DNA of 64,000 bases from Trueperella abortisuis (GCF_030811095.1 NZ_JAUSQL010000001.1:558001-622000); one strand, 5' to 3'; positions 35,402 through 44,812 are shown, counted from the stretch's first letter. Program-made: numbers and translations. Notes: a model not told the origin generated them from the sequence alone.

Positions 35402-36802
35402 TCAGCCCCACACGTTGACGTAGGGGTCCTGCCCGATCCACGGCTCCCACTGCGCCATCCAGCCCGCCTCGATGTCCGTCAGGACGTGCGTGCGAGTGGT
35501 GGATTCGCGGTGGATGAGGGATGTGGTGTTGTCCTGCAGGTTGGTCAGGCCGCAGGCGTGGAGCTTGAGGCAGAAGTCGACATCGTTGTAGTTGAGCGGC
35601 AAATCCTCGCTCAGCCCGCCCACCGCGCAGTAATTCTCTTTGGACACGAGCAGGCAGGCGCCGGTGACCGCGAGGAAGTGGGCAAGGCCGCTGGCAACGG
35701 GATCGCAGACATCCTCCGGGCGCAGGCCCATGTAGAGGTGGTTGGGTTCGAGGTTGCGCGGGTTGATGACGATGCCGGCGTGCTGGATCGTGGCGTCGGG
35801 GAACATGAGGCGCGCGCCAACGGCGCCCACGTCGGGAAGCGTGACGAGGCCAAGCAGGGAATCGACCCAGCCAGGCGTGGTGGCCTCGACATCGTCGTTG
35901 AGGAGGAGGACGTGCGAGCCGCGGGAGGCCGCGACGCCGGCGTTGATGGAGGCGGAGAAGTTGAACGGGTCGGGGACGCGCACTTCGGTGACGTCGGCGA
36001 TGGCGTGAGCCGCCGCGAGGACGTCCTCGGGCATGCGCGGCCCGGCGACGACGACGACGTCGCGCACGTTCTCGCCCGCCAGCGAGCGCAGGCAGCGCCA
36101 GAGGGCGGGCTCGCTGCCCTCAGGCGTGGTGACCGGCGTGCCGATTGAGGGGATGACAACCGAAACGGAGGCGCGCTCAGTGTTGCCGCGAAGGCGCAGG
36201 CGCGGGCCGGCGGGCGTCGGGCGTTCGGTGGCACTGACGTAGGCGAGGGATTCGAGGACGGCCGCCCGGGAGACCCAGCTGAAGGGCGCTGGCCCGACGC
36301 CGGGCGCGGTTGGCGGATTCGCGAGGTCCCAGGAATCGAAAAAGACGGGCACGTGCGCCAGCCCGTCCTCGATGGCAGCTAGCCGTAGCTGGTACCACCA
36401 CTCGGAGGGCTGGACGAGGCGGGCGAGGGTCTCGCGCAGGAGGCCGGCGCGCACGACGATCGAGTCGCCGGCCGAATCCGCCGCCCACAGTGAGAAACGC
36501 TCGGCGCGCGGCCGGGTGAGCGGGCGGCCGTCGGCGAGAGAATCGCCGTAGAACGCGCGGGCACCTAAGCGCACGGGGGAGCGGGCCAGCCACACGGACA
36601 GCCCCTCCACGGCGCCGGTGGCGGGGCGGACGCCGGCGGGCAGGAGCCAGACCAGCTCGCGGTCGGGGAAGGAGACATCCTCCAGGCGCGGCGCGCCGTG
36701 ACGGCCTGCCCGCGCTCGCACGAGGTCCCAGCCGGCCGGCAACGAGCCCGCCCAGTCGGGGGCGGTAGAGGCGGGGTCTGCCTCGAGGGAGAGAACCTTC
36801 AT
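35402..36802 (-). CDS. GT2 glycosyltransferase with N-terminal extension
   Basis: A 466-residue protein. Residues 1-200 are an extension without clear family match; residues about 210-450 are a GT2 domain with SVVIPSIGTP, NFSASINAGVAASRG, the metal site LLLNDDVEATTPGW, and GGLSEDLPLNYNDVDFCLKLHACG. The GT2 part resembles GT domains of multi-domain wall and capsule transferases. It starts with a four-base overlap on the small coiled-coil gene upstream. The divided architecture suggests the first part recognises an acceptor or partner. Confidence 0.82.
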   Translation of the reverse strand: MKVLSLEADPASTAPDWAGSLPAGWDLVRARAGRHGAPRLEDVSFPDRELVWLLPAGVRPATGAVEGLSVWLARSPVRLGARAFYGDSLADGRPLTRPRAERFSLWAADSAGDSIVVRAGLLRETLARLVQPSEWWYQLRLAAIEDGLAHVPVFFDSWDLANPPTAPGVGPAPFSWVSRAAVLESLAYVSATERPTPAGPRLRLRGNTERASVSVVIPSIGTPVTTPEGSEPALWRCLRSLAGENVRDVVVVAGPRMPEDVLAAAHAIADVTEVRVPDPFNFSASINAGVAASRGSHVLLLNDDVEATTPGWVDSLLGLVTLPDVGAVGARLMFPDATIQHAGIVINPRNLEPNHLYMGLRPEDVCDPVASGLAHFLAVTGACLLVSKENYCAVGGLSEDLPLNYNDVDFCLKLHACGLTNLQDNTTSLIHRESTTRTHVLTDIEAGWMAQWEPWIGQDPYVNVWG

Positions 36803-37113
36803 CGGCGGGCCAGCTTCTTGAGCCCGTGATAGGCCGCATAGGGTACCTTCGCCACGGGCTCGGGCAGCCTGTCGACGATCGGCTTGACCACCTCGACGGC
36901 CGACCTGGGGATGTGAAGCTTCTTCATCTCCAGCTCCGCCACGCGCTCGGTGAGTGCGGCGATGACGGCGTCGCGCTCGCGGATGTCCGCGTAGGCGCGG
37001 GCCAGCTTGGCATCCAGTTCGGCGTTGATGAGGGCCGAGCTTGCAGCCCTGACCTCGGCGGCCTGCCCGGCGAGCTCGGCGCGCAGCGTCTGATCCATGT
37101 CTTGCTCACTCAT
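36799..37113 (-). CDS. Small coiled-coil protein upstream of GT2
   Basis: A 104-residue protein with no recognised family. Residues about 10-65 are rich in Ala, Glu and Leu with heptad-like spacing, predicting a coiled coil; the C-terminal 40 residues are basic (YHGLKKLARR) and may touch the membrane or a partner. It overlaps the GT2 gene by four bases, so the two are probably made together and may interact. TAGGAT seven bases before the ATG suggests a leaderless start. Function unknown. Confidence 0.7.
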   Translation of the reverse strand: MSEQDMDQTLRAELAGQAAEVRAASSALINAELDAKLARAYADIRERDAVIAALTERVAELEMKKLHIPRSAVEVVKPIVDRLPEPVAKVPYAAYHGLKKLARR

Positions 37114-37126
37114 GATCCCAATCCTA
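37114..37126 (-). promoter_or_regulatory. Leaderless-type -10 element for coiled-coil/GT2 operon
   Basis: Minus-strand TAGGAT (37121-37126), seven bases before ATG 37113. Confidence 0.5.
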
Positions 37127-37150
37127 CGCTGTGGGACAGTCCGGGACTGT

Positions 37151-37163
37151 TAGCATCGATGGC
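37151..37163 (+). promoter_or_regulatory. Leaderless-type -10 element for tandem GT4 gene
   Basis: TAGCAT (37151-37156), seven bases before ATG 37164; divergent from the -10 at 37121-37126. Confidence 0.5.
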
Positions 37164-39680
37164 ATGAAGATCCTTCAGGTCAGCGCCCACTACCCGCCCG
37201 ACTTCGTCTCGGGCGGGGCTCTTGTCCCGCAGCGCTTCGCCACCGAGCTCGCCGCGCGCGGGCACGAGTCCGCGGTCTTTGCCGGCCGACTGAACGGGAT
37301 CGCGCCCGGGGAGGTTCTCGACGAGTGCCTCGGCGAGATTCCTGTTCGTTGGGTCGGTAACTCCAACGCGCTCGCCTGGTTCGACGCGCGCAACGTGGAC
37401 AACCACGCGATGTATGGCCCCCTGGAGGAGTTCATTACCGCCACGGCACCGGACGTGGTGCACTTCCATTCGATTCAGACCATCGGGGCGGGCGCGTTGC
37501 AGGTTGCGGCTTCTCACGCCGCCGTCGTCGTGACGATGCACGACTTCTGGTGGACGTGTGCCCGGCAGTTCCTCGTGGATCAGTCCGGAACCCCCTGCAA
37601 TCCGGTGGTCTCGGCGGCGAACTGCCAGTGCGCGGCGGGCCGCAAGCACCTCGACGAGCGTAACGCCTGGCTCGCCGCCCAGCTGCGTTTCGCTGACCTC
37701 ATCCTGTTCCCCTCCGAGTCCGCCCGCGAGCTCATGGTCGCCAACGGCGTGCCGGCCGAGCGAACTGCCGTCAACGAAAACGGCATCGACGCCGTGGCCG
37801 GCGTCGAGCGCCAGCCCATCACGCGGCCCGTGCGCTTCATGTACACCGGCGGCGAGGCAACGATGAAGGGCTACGAGGTTCTCAAGGAGGCGTGCGCGCA
37901 CGCGCGCGTGCGCGAGGGCACCACGCTCGACCTTTATAACACCCCGGCCGATGGCTTCCCGGACTGGGCGCGTAGCCGGCCGGCGTACGGGCGCGAGGAT
38001 CTCCCGGAGATCTTCGCCGACCACGACGTCCTCATCCTGCCCTCGGTCATGCGCGAATCGCACTCGATCGTCACCCGCGAGGCGCTCAAGGCGGGCATGG
38101 CCGTCATCGCCACGGATTCGGTCGGGCCGGAGGAGGCGATCGCCGACGGACGCAACGGCCGCATCGTCGCCTCCGGATCGGCCACGGACCTGCGCGCCGC
38201 GATCGAGGAGCTCTCTGACCCGGCGGTGGCCAGCGCGCTCACCGGCCAGGGTTCGGCCTCGCCGATTCGCACAGTTGCCGAACAAATCGACGAGCTCGAG
38301 GGCTTGTACACGGAGCTGTTGCTCAGCCGTTCGGCCCCCGCGCCGCTCGAGGTCCCGGGCGAGGACGTCGTGCGCGCGGGTGTGGGCGCGCTCATCCGCA
38401 ACGTCGTCTTCGTTGTCGGCATCCAGGGCGCCATGGCCCGCTACCGCGCCCACCTGCCGGCAGAGGCCCTCGCCCTGCGCGGCATTCGCGCGCACGTCAT
38501 GCACTACCGCGACCCCGCGCTCGAGGTGCGCGCGCTGGCCGCCGACGCCGTGGTCTTCTATCGCGTCCCCGCCACCTCCCAGGTCCTCGACCTCATCGCG
38601 CGCATCAAGGACCTGAAGCGCGTCGTGCCGGTCCTCGGCGACGTCGACGACCTCATCTTCGACCCTGACATCGTCCCCAGCCTCGACAACCTCTCCAGCC
38701 TCGACCACGCCGAACGCGAGCTATGGATTCGCGGCATCCACCGCTACCGCACCACCCTGGACGCGTGCGACTACTTCGTCGGCTCGACCCAGACAGTGTC
38801 GGCTGAAGGCGAACGGCTCCTCGGGGTACCCGCCCAACGTTTCTCAAATGGCATTGGCCACCTACTCGGCTCCGTCTCCGAGGCCGAGGCGAGCCGCGAG
38901 CGCACGCCCGGCCCGTTGCGTATCGGCTTTTTCTCCGGGACCAAGACTCACGACGCCGACTGGGCATCCGTCGAGGGTGCGGTGGCGCGGGTGCTGGCGG
39001 CGCACGAGGACGTCGAGCTGTGGCTCGGTGGCCTCGTGGAACCGACGGCCACACTGGAGGAATATCGGGGGCGGATCGTGCGGCTGCCGTTTGTGCCCTG
39101 GTACGAGCTGCCGGCATACCTGCGCGACATCGATGTTTGCCTCGCGCCGCTGACCGCCGGTTCGATCTTCAACGAGGCAAAGTCCGCGATCAAGTGGCTC
39201 GAGGCGGCCCTGGTGGAGACCCCCACGATCGCTTCGCCCTCGCAGCCCTTCCGCGAGGCCATCGACGACGGTCGCACGGGCTACCTGGCGGCGAGTGAGG
39301 ATGAGTGGGTGGAGGCAATGACGGCGCTCCTTCGTGACGACTCCCTTCGGCGCCGCATAGGCCGGAATGCCAAGCGCTCCGCTCTCCTTGCGCTCTCGCC
39401 CGAGCTGCAGGGCTGGGCCTACGAGAGGATTCTGGTCGACGCCTGGCGTCAGGTCCAGCGCGGCGGGCACAAGCGAGCCGGCACCTTCCCGCCGGTCTTT
39501 GACGACGAACCGGCGACGGCGTCGGCGGCCGTGCTCGAGCGCTACGAGTTGCCCAAGGTACACCATCGGCTTCTCGACACCGTGCGGATGACCGGTTTGA
39601 AGACGGTCCACTCCCTGCGCGTCAACGGCGTGCGCGGCACGGTGGCAAAGGTTGCGAACGTGATGAGAGGCGGGCGATGA
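37164..39680 (+). CDS. Tandem two-domain GT4 glycosyltransferase
   Basis: An 838-residue protein made of two GT-B halves. The first (about 1-400) starts LQVSAHYPPDFVSGGALVPQRFA, has VVTMHDFWWTCARQF with a cysteine-rich loop, and the donor motif SVMRESHSIVTREALKAGMAVIATD. The second (about 410-790) has FVVGIQGAMARYRAHLPAEAL, VLGDVDDLIFD, and CLAPLTAGSIFNEAKSAIKWLEAALVETPTIAS. Two active sites in one chain would let it add two residues in sequence. Start is ATG 37164 (MKILQV); an upstream in-frame ATG gives an unlikely leader. It overlaps the next gene by four bases. Confidence 0.87.
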   Translation: MKILQVSAHYPPDFVSGGALVPQRFATELAARGHESAVFAGRLNGIAPGEVLDECLGEIPVRWVGNSNALAWFDARNVDNHAMYGPLEEFITATAPDVVHFHSIQTIGAGALQVAASHAAVVVTMHDFWWTCARQFLVDQSGTPCNPVVSAANCQCAAGRKHLDERNAWLAAQLRFADLILFPSESARELMVANGVPAERTAVNENGIDAVAGVERQPITRPVRFMYTGGEATMKGYEVLKEACAHARVREGTTLDLYNTPADGFPDWARSRPAYGREDLPEIFADHDVLILPSVMRESHSIVTREALKAGMAVIATDSVGPEEAIADGRNGRIVASGSATDLRAAIEELSDPAVASALTGQGSASPIRTVAEQIDELEGLYTELLLSRSAPAPLEVPGEDVVRAGVGALIRNVVFVVGIQGAMARYRAHLPAEALALRGIRAHVMHYRDPALEVRALAADAVVFYRVPATSQVLDLIARIKDLKRVVPVLGDVDDLIFDPDIVPSLDNLSSLDHAERELWIRGIHRYRTTLDACDYFVGSTQTVSAEGERLLGVPAQRFSNGIGHLLGSVSEAEASRERTPGPLRIGFFSGTKTHDADWASVEGAVARVLAAHEDVELWLGGLVEPTATLEEYRGRIVRLPFVPWYELPAYLRDIDVCLAPLTAGSIFNEAKSAIKWLEAALVETPTIASPSQPFREAIDDGRTGYLAASEDEWVEAMTALLRDDSLRRRIGRNAKRSALLALSPELQGWAYERILVDAWRQVQRGGHKRAGTFPPVFDDEPATASAAVLERYELPKVHHRLLDTVRMTGLKTVHSLRVNGVRGTVAKVANVMRGGR

Positions 39681-41557
39681 TCGATTACCTTATGGGGGCG
39701 ACAATCTTCGTCCTCTTCATCCTGCTCTTTTACGGATTCGGCAGTGCGCTGCGTCGAGACGCCGCCGACTTCGCCCAGAACCTCGTGGTTGGCTACATCG
39801 CCCACAGCTTCCTCATCGCCGTCACCGTGGTCCCCATCCAGGTTCTCGAGCTGACCTTCGCCCCGGCGCTCGTGGCGGTCTCGGCGGTCGCTGTGTTGAC
39901 GGCGTCGTACACGATCGTCGTATGGATCAGGCACGGGCTGCTCGCCACGGCATTGCCGCTGCGGCGCTGGCTGGCAGAGAACTATTTTCTCTTCGTTCTG
40001 GCGGCGGTGCTCTTCCTCATCTACCTGCTCCAGACCGACCTCATCCTCAATAACAACAACACCGACGACGGCTACTACCTGCTCAAGGTGGCCAACCTCC
40101 CCTACATGGAGGACCCGTTCACCATGACCTACGGGACGGGCTTTATCAACCTCGACTCGGGGTTCAACACCTATCACCTGTCCTCGGTGCAAACAGAGAT
40201 GGCGGTCTACGCCTACCTGACGCAGATCGACCCGGTCATCTTCATGCGGGGTACCGTCAACATCTTCCACTACTTCCTCGCGGCGGCCTCGATCGCCTGG
40301 TTCGCCCGCGTGCTGGGGGAGTCAACCAAGCGGAAGGTCGACTCGGGAAAATATCAGTATTTTGCCTCCATCCTCCTCCTGCTCTCCTTCGAGTTCCGCA
40401 CGATCGAGGACTGGCATATACTCGCCGTCCAGGACCTGTGGCAGTTCAACTCCGCCATGTGGTTCGGCGGGGCGATCGTGCGCGTGTTGGGCATCTTGTG
40501 GGTCATCACGCCCTTCCTCGGCGCCGCCAGGATCGGCTGGAAACAGATCGCTCAGGTGGCGGTGATCGCCGTCGTGCTGGTGAGCAAGGCCGCGGCCGCG
40601 GCGCCGGTGATCGTGGTGGCGGGCATCGCCTACCTCGCGGCATTCGCCTTCACCTCCTCGGCGCGGGCCGCGTTCGGCGGGGTGTTGCTCCTCGCCGGCG
40701 TCGTCGCAACTGGCCTCGTGCTGACAGGCAGGCCCGAAACCAACGAGCTCATAGACGAGGTCTTCCTCGCCAACCTCCCCAACCCTCCGGTGTGGATCGC
40801 GGTGGCCTTCCTTGCCCTTGCCGTTGCCGTCTTCCGCACGAGGCAGTGGACGCGGCTCGGCGTCATCATGGTGGTGGTCTTCGCGTTGATGGCGGTGCCG
40901 GAGGTCAACGACGTCTTCGAGACGGCCTCCTACGTCGACTTCGTGGCGCTGCGGACGCAGGCCACGGGGTACTACACCCTCCTCATCGCGGGTTTCGTGG
41001 CGATGGGTCTGTTCGTGGCTGGTAGGCGCGTTTTCGTCCCGTTGCAGTGCGCTGTGGCTGCGGTGCTTGCGCTCGGCTCGGTGGCCTCGACCGTGCCGGT
41101 CTACGGTAACCCGCTCGTGACCTACGCGTTCATGGCGGACAACCCCCGACTGATCCCGGCCGAGACCGCCGAGCTCTCCGAGAGGCTCGAGGAGATGGCG
41201 GACGGGAAGTTTCTGGACGCGCTCACCCCGGAATGGGTGGAGATGAAGACCCGGCGCCACTACGTGGCGTCGATTGTGCGCGTATACGCCCCGCATGTTC
41301 ATTCGATATCGGCGCTCACCCGCTTTGGGACGACGTGGCAGTCGGATTACTACGGGTGGGGCCTGAACGAACAGAGCGCCTACGACACCTTTATCCGCAC
41401 GCCCAGCGAAGAGGCATATCGCAACCTTGAGGCCGTGCTCGAGGCCTACCCGGTAGACGTGCTCGTGATCCCGGGCGATTCCTTCGAGGCTTACAAAGAT
41501 CGCGGCGACTTTGAGCTGGTCGACCAGGTGGGACGGTACTTGATCTATCGGCGCTAG
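39677..41557 (+). CDS. Large multi-spanning membrane protein (DUF6077-like)
   Basis: A 626-residue protein with about 12 predicted helices and a C-terminal soluble part of about 150 residues. Between helices lies NNNNTDDGYYLLKVANLPY, an acidic outer-loop motif like the aspartate-bearing loop of GT-C glycosyltransferases, then YHLSSVQTEMAVYAYL. It resembles the DUF6077 group, but I am not certain of the family. Operonic with the tandem GT4 gene (ATGA overlap). A GT-C or polymerase-like role on the outer face is an inference. It converges on the amidase gene. Confidence 0.75.
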   Translation: MIDYLMGATIFVLFILLFYGFGSALRRDAADFAQNLVVGYIAHSFLIAVTVVPIQVLELTFAPALVAVSAVAVLTASYTIVVWIRHGLLATALPLRRWLAENYFLFVLAAVLFLIYLLQTDLILNNNNTDDGYYLLKVANLPYMEDPFTMTYGTGFINLDSGFNTYHLSSVQTEMAVYAYLTQIDPVIFMRGTVNIFHYFLAAASIAWFARVLGESTKRKVDSGKYQYFASILLLLSFEFRTIEDWHILAVQDLWQFNSAMWFGGAIVRVLGILWVITPFLGAARIGWKQIAQVAVIAVVLVSKAAAAAPVIVVAGIAYLAAFAFTSSARAAFGGVLLLAGVVATGLVLTGRPETNELIDEVFLANLPNPPVWIAVAFLALAVAVFRTRQWTRLGVIMVVVFALMAVPEVNDVFETASYVDFVALRTQATGYYTLLIAGFVAMGLFVAGRRVFVPLQCAVAAVLALGSVASTVPVYGNPLVTYAFMADNPRLIPAETAELSERLEEMADGKFLDALTPEWVEMKTRRHYVASIVRVYAPHVHSISALTRFGTTWQSDYYGWGLNEQSAYDTFIRTPSEEAYRNLEAVLEAYPVDVLVIPGDSFEAYKDRGDFELVDQVGRYLIYRR

Positions 41558-41563
41558 GCTAGC

Positions 41564-41603
41564 CCCGGCTCAGCCGGGTGCAGCCAGGGCGCGCGAGCCT
41601 GGC
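41564..41603. terminator. Two small hairpins between convergent genes
   Basis: CCCGGC-TCA-GCCGGG (41564-41578) followed by GCCAGG with a nine-base loop and CCTGGC (41583-41603), in the 53-base gap between the membrane protein and amidase genes. There is no T-run, so termination is plausible only. Confidence 0.4.
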
Positions 41604-41610
41604 CACCCCG

Positions 41611-43767
41611 CTATCGCTCGTTTTCGTAGGCGTAGGTGTAGAGCAGGCCCTGCTTGCTGATTGCGTAGAAGCGGTGGACGCCGCCCTCAGCGTATCCGAG
41701 CTCGAGCTGGGCCATTGCGCCCCACCGGCTACCGATGCGGGCGCGCTTGGCGTAGCCGCCCTCGGTCACGTCGGCGAAGAAGTAGAGGTTCTGATCCGCG
41801 CCGATGGCGATCGCGTCCGAATACCCGGACTCGTCCCAGTCGCCCACGAAGGTCGCCCCGACGAGGTGGGAGTAGTCGCCGGAAACGTGCGTGGTCTTGA
41901 TGAAAGTGCCGGTAGCATCCGTGGCGTAAATGTAGAGGTTGCCGTCGGGTTTGATACCGACCATGGCCGGTTTTCCGCCCGGGCCCTGCGCGACGCCGAA
42001 GATGTGGGCAAAGCTCCAGCCGTGGCCGATCTGCCGGCCGGGATACACGCCGCCAGATCCGTCGCCGGAGTAGAGATAGAGGGTCAGGTTGGCGTGCAGG
42101 CCGAGGATGTCGACCTCGCCATCGCCGTCGAAGTCGATGCCGGTGACGAGGTTGACCATGGCGTCCCATCCGTGGCCGATCTGCCGGCCCGGCTGGAATC
42201 TGTCGGCGCCGCGGCCGGCGTAGAACAGGAGCTTTCCGTCCTTGCGCAGGAGCAGATCGCTCCGGCCGTCACCGTTGGCGTCGCCGAGCCCCCAGACGTC
42301 GGTGGTCGGCCAGCCGTGGCCGGACTGGACCGAGTAGACGTAGGACATGGTCGAGGGGACATCCACGTAGCTCTTGGGGGCCCGCGCGCCCGCAATGCGG
42401 TCCGCCACCGCGGTGCGGATCTGGCCGAGCCTGGGGTAGATGCGGGCCGGGCAGGCGGTGGAGGAGACGTCGAGGTGGCCGCTGATCGCGTTGATGGAGC
42501 GCTTCACGCCCGAGCGGTCGGTGTAGCTGAACGTGCCGAAGGGGTCGATGCCGGCGCGGCCGAACTGCCATGCGAGCACGGAGGCGACGGCGTCGAGGGA
42601 CTCTTTGGTGGGGTCAACCGACGTGTAGTTGCCGAGAACGGAGACGCCGACCGAGCCGGTGTTGGCGGGCGCGGCGTGAGCGCCGATGACCATCGTGCCC
42701 GCGGCCGAAGCCAGGGACCCCGTCCGGCCCTCGAAGACCTGGCCGTACTTGTCCACGAGGAAGTTGTACCCGATGTCGCCCCAGCCGCGACCGAAGGTGT
42801 GGTAGTTCCAAATCGCCTTGACAATCGCGGGCGACTCGGCGGCGGTGTAGGTGTTGATACCGGCCGTGTGGTGGATGATCGCGCCGGAGAGCGCGACCGT
42901 CTTGGGCGGCCACGACGTCGCCTCCGCACCCCACTGCGCGCGGGACATGATCCGCGGAGCCGCGACGTCCACCACCCGCGGGGCCTGCACGGGGTTGCCC
43001 AACGCTGTGGCGGCGGCGTTGACGAAGGCAGCATCCGTGCGCATCAGCGCGGGCAGGACCGTGGCCTCGGTGGGGGCGGCGGCGTTGGCAGCCGGGTCGA
43101 GGTCCGAGCCGGGCTGCGGGGCGATGTCCGGCTCGGCGATGTCGGCCCGCTCCTCGCTTCCGCCCGCGCCTTCGCCGGTGTTCAGCGAGAGCCTAAGGGA
43201 GGCGGGCTCGCTAGCTCCCGCCACGCGCACCTGAACCCCCGACGATCCGGCAGCCATATACGGCTCGGTGCCGGGTGTCCCTTCGCCTTCGATGTCGAGG
43301 GAATACCACTGTCCCCACTCGCCGTGGGTGAGCGTGCGGATCTCCACAGCCTCTGGCGCGGCGCCCTCCCAGGTGACGCCGGCGACGACGAAGTCGTTCG
43401 TCTCCATCGGCTCGGTCACCAGGTCAAACTCGGGCTCGTCCTGGGCCAGGGCCGCCGGCGCGGCTGTGACGGCGGCTTCGGGCGCGTCCATCTCCGGGGC
43501 GTCGGCCGGCTCGTCGACGGCGTCCTCGCGCGTCTGTCCGCCAGGTGCGGCCTCCTCGCCGGTGGCGGGAGCCGTGGGCCCATCCCTCGTGAGGTCCGGG
43601 GCCGAGTCGGGTTCCGCCGTCGTCGGTTCCTCAAGCGCCGGGGCGGCGAGGAGGTCGACGACGTATGCGGCCGGCTCCTCGGAGCCGATTGCTGCCCAGA
43701 GCGCGCCGGGAAGCGTGGCAGGGGTTGCGAGGAGGATGCCGAGGGCGAGGGGGAGCGTGGTTTTCAT
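41611..43767 (-). CDS. Secreted N-acetylmuramoyl-L-alanine amidase with FG-GAP-like repeats
   Basis: A 718-residue secreted protein. A signal peptide (about 1-26) is followed by a long Ala/Pro/Glu-rich linker, a domain around 120-200, an amidase_2/PGRP domain at about 270-460 with zinc ligands H299 (IIHHTAG) and H431 (SGHLDV) and C439, and a C-terminal region (about 485-718) of repeats with DANGDGRSD and DFDGDGEVD calcium-type loops separated by RQIGHGW. It should cleave the stem peptide from MurNAc, with the repeats binding a wall glycan or a protein. Start ATG 43767 has AAGGA six bases upstream; an upstream start would add residues before the signal peptide. Confidence 0.9.
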   Translation of the reverse strand: MKTTLPLALGILLATPATLPGALWAAIGSEEPAAYVVDLLAAPALEEPTTAEPDSAPDLTRDGPTAPATGEEAAPGGQTREDAVDEPADAPEMDAPEAAVTAAPAALAQDEPEFDLVTEPMETNDFVVAGVTWEGAAPEAVEIRTLTHGEWGQWYSLDIEGEGTPGTEPYMAAGSSGVQVRVAGASEPASLRLSLNTGEGAGGSEERADIAEPDIAPQPGSDLDPAANAAAPTEATVLPALMRTDAAFVNAAATALGNPVQAPRVVDVAAPRIMSRAQWGAEATSWPPKTVALSGAIIHHTAGINTYTAAESPAIVKAIWNYHTFGRGWGDIGYNFLVDKYGQVFEGRTGSLASAAGTMVIGAHAAPANTGSVGVSVLGNYTSVDPTKESLDAVASVLAWQFGRAGIDPFGTFSYTDRSGVKRSINAISGHLDVSSTACPARIYPRLGQIRTAVADRIAGARAPKSYVDVPSTMSYVYSVQSGHGWPTTDVWGLGDANGDGRSDLLLRKDGKLLFYAGRGADRFQPGRQIGHGWDAMVNLVTGIDFDGDGEVDILGLHANLTLYLYSGDGSGGVYPGRQIGHGWSFAHIFGVAQGPGGKPAMVGIKPDGNLYIYATDATGTFIKTTHVSGDYSHLVGATFVGDWDESGYSDAIAIGADQNLYFFADVTEGGYAKRARIGSRWGAMAQLELGYAEGGVHRFYAISKQGLLYTYAYENER

Positions 43768-43888
43768 GGGAATCCTTCTGTGCTTGATAGTCACACAATC
43801 CACAATCTAAACAATATTCACACCTATCGCAAGGATAAGACGTCCGCGCCACAGGCCGCGATAGACTGGGTAAAAACCAAGGAGAACT

Positions 43889-44740
43889 ATGCACTGGACA
43901 GTTATTGGCGCCGCCGGCATGCTCGGCACGGACCTCACGAATATGCTTCACGACCACGGCTACGAGGTCACTGCCCTCGACCGGCCGGAGGTCGATATCA
44001 CCGATCCGGCATCGGTGGGCGAGCTCGGCGCCACCGACGTGATCGTCAACTGCGCGGCCTTCACCGCCGTCGACCCGGCCGAGGAACATGAGGCCCAGGC
44101 CTTCGCCGTCAACGCCGTCGGCCCGCAGCTACTCGCCCGGCGGGCCCGCGAGCTCGGGGCCCGTCTCGTCCAGATCTCCACCGACTACGTCTTCGCCGGC
44201 GACGCCGAGGCGCCCTACGCTGAGAGTGCGCCGATCGCGCCGAAGTCCGCCTACGGGCGCACCAAAGCCGCCGGAGAGTGGGCCGTGCGCGCCGAAACTG
44301 ACGATTACGTGATCGTGCGCACGGCCTGGCTCTACGGCGAACACGGCGCCTGCTTCCCCAAGACGATGGCGCGTCTGTCGGATGCCCACCCGCAGCTGTC
44401 GGTGGTCACCGACGAGGTCGGCCAGCCCACCTGGACGCGCGACCTCGCCGATCTCATCATCCGCCTCGTCGAGGCCGACGCTCCCTCCGGCATCTACCAC
44501 GGCACCGCCTCGGGGCAGACCAACTGGCACGGCTTCACCAAGGAAATCGTGGCCGCCTACGGCAAGGACCCGGCGATCGTGGGGGAGACAACCGCCGCGG
44601 CCTTCAACCGGCCCGCGCCTCGGCCGTCGTACTCCGTACTCGCCCACGACTCCCTCGCAGCCATTGGTATCTCCCCCATCGGGGACTGGAAGGAGAGGTG
44701 GGAAGTTGCGGCCCCGGCCGTGCTCGCCAACCTCGGCTGA
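43889..44740 (+). CDS. rfbD: dTDP-4-dehydrorhamnose reductase
   Basis: A 283-residue NADPH-dependent reductase for the last step of dTDP-L-rhamnose synthesis. It has the Rossmann start VIGAAGMLGTDL, NCAAFTAVD, ISTDYVFAGD, the catalytic Y and K in SAYGRTKAAGE, and RTAWLYGEHG. Length is that of stand-alone RfbD with no fused epimerase. AAGGAG lies four bases before the ATG; TAGACT at 43862-43867 may be its -10. Monocistronic. No rfbC is visible in the window. Confidence 0.95.
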   Translation: MHWTVIGAAGMLGTDLTNMLHDHGYEVTALDRPEVDITDPASVGELGATDVIVNCAAFTAVDPAEEHEAQAFAVNAVGPQLLARRARELGARLVQISTDYVFAGDAEAPYAESAPIAPKSAYGRTKAAGEWAVRAETDDYVIVRTAWLYGEHGACFPKTMARLSDAHPQLSVVTDEVGQPTWTRDLADLIIRLVEADAPSGIYHGTASGQTNWHGFTKEIVAAYGKDPAIVGETTAAAFNRPAPRPSYSVLAHDSLAAIGISPIGDWKERWEVAAPAVLANLG

Positions 44741-44812
44741 CCTCTCGCCTGAAGGTATCCCATCATTCGAGACGGGCGTCTCACGGATGAGGGCGTTCGA
44801 TAGAACGGAGCT

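Noticed and set aside
41578..44091. 837-codon plus-strand open frame across the amidase gene and the start of rfbD
   Set aside because: Antisense to a protein with signal peptide, zinc ligands and repeats, and it runs into rfbD in another frame. Its translation is Val/Gly/Asp-rich without hydrophobic or catalytic pattern.
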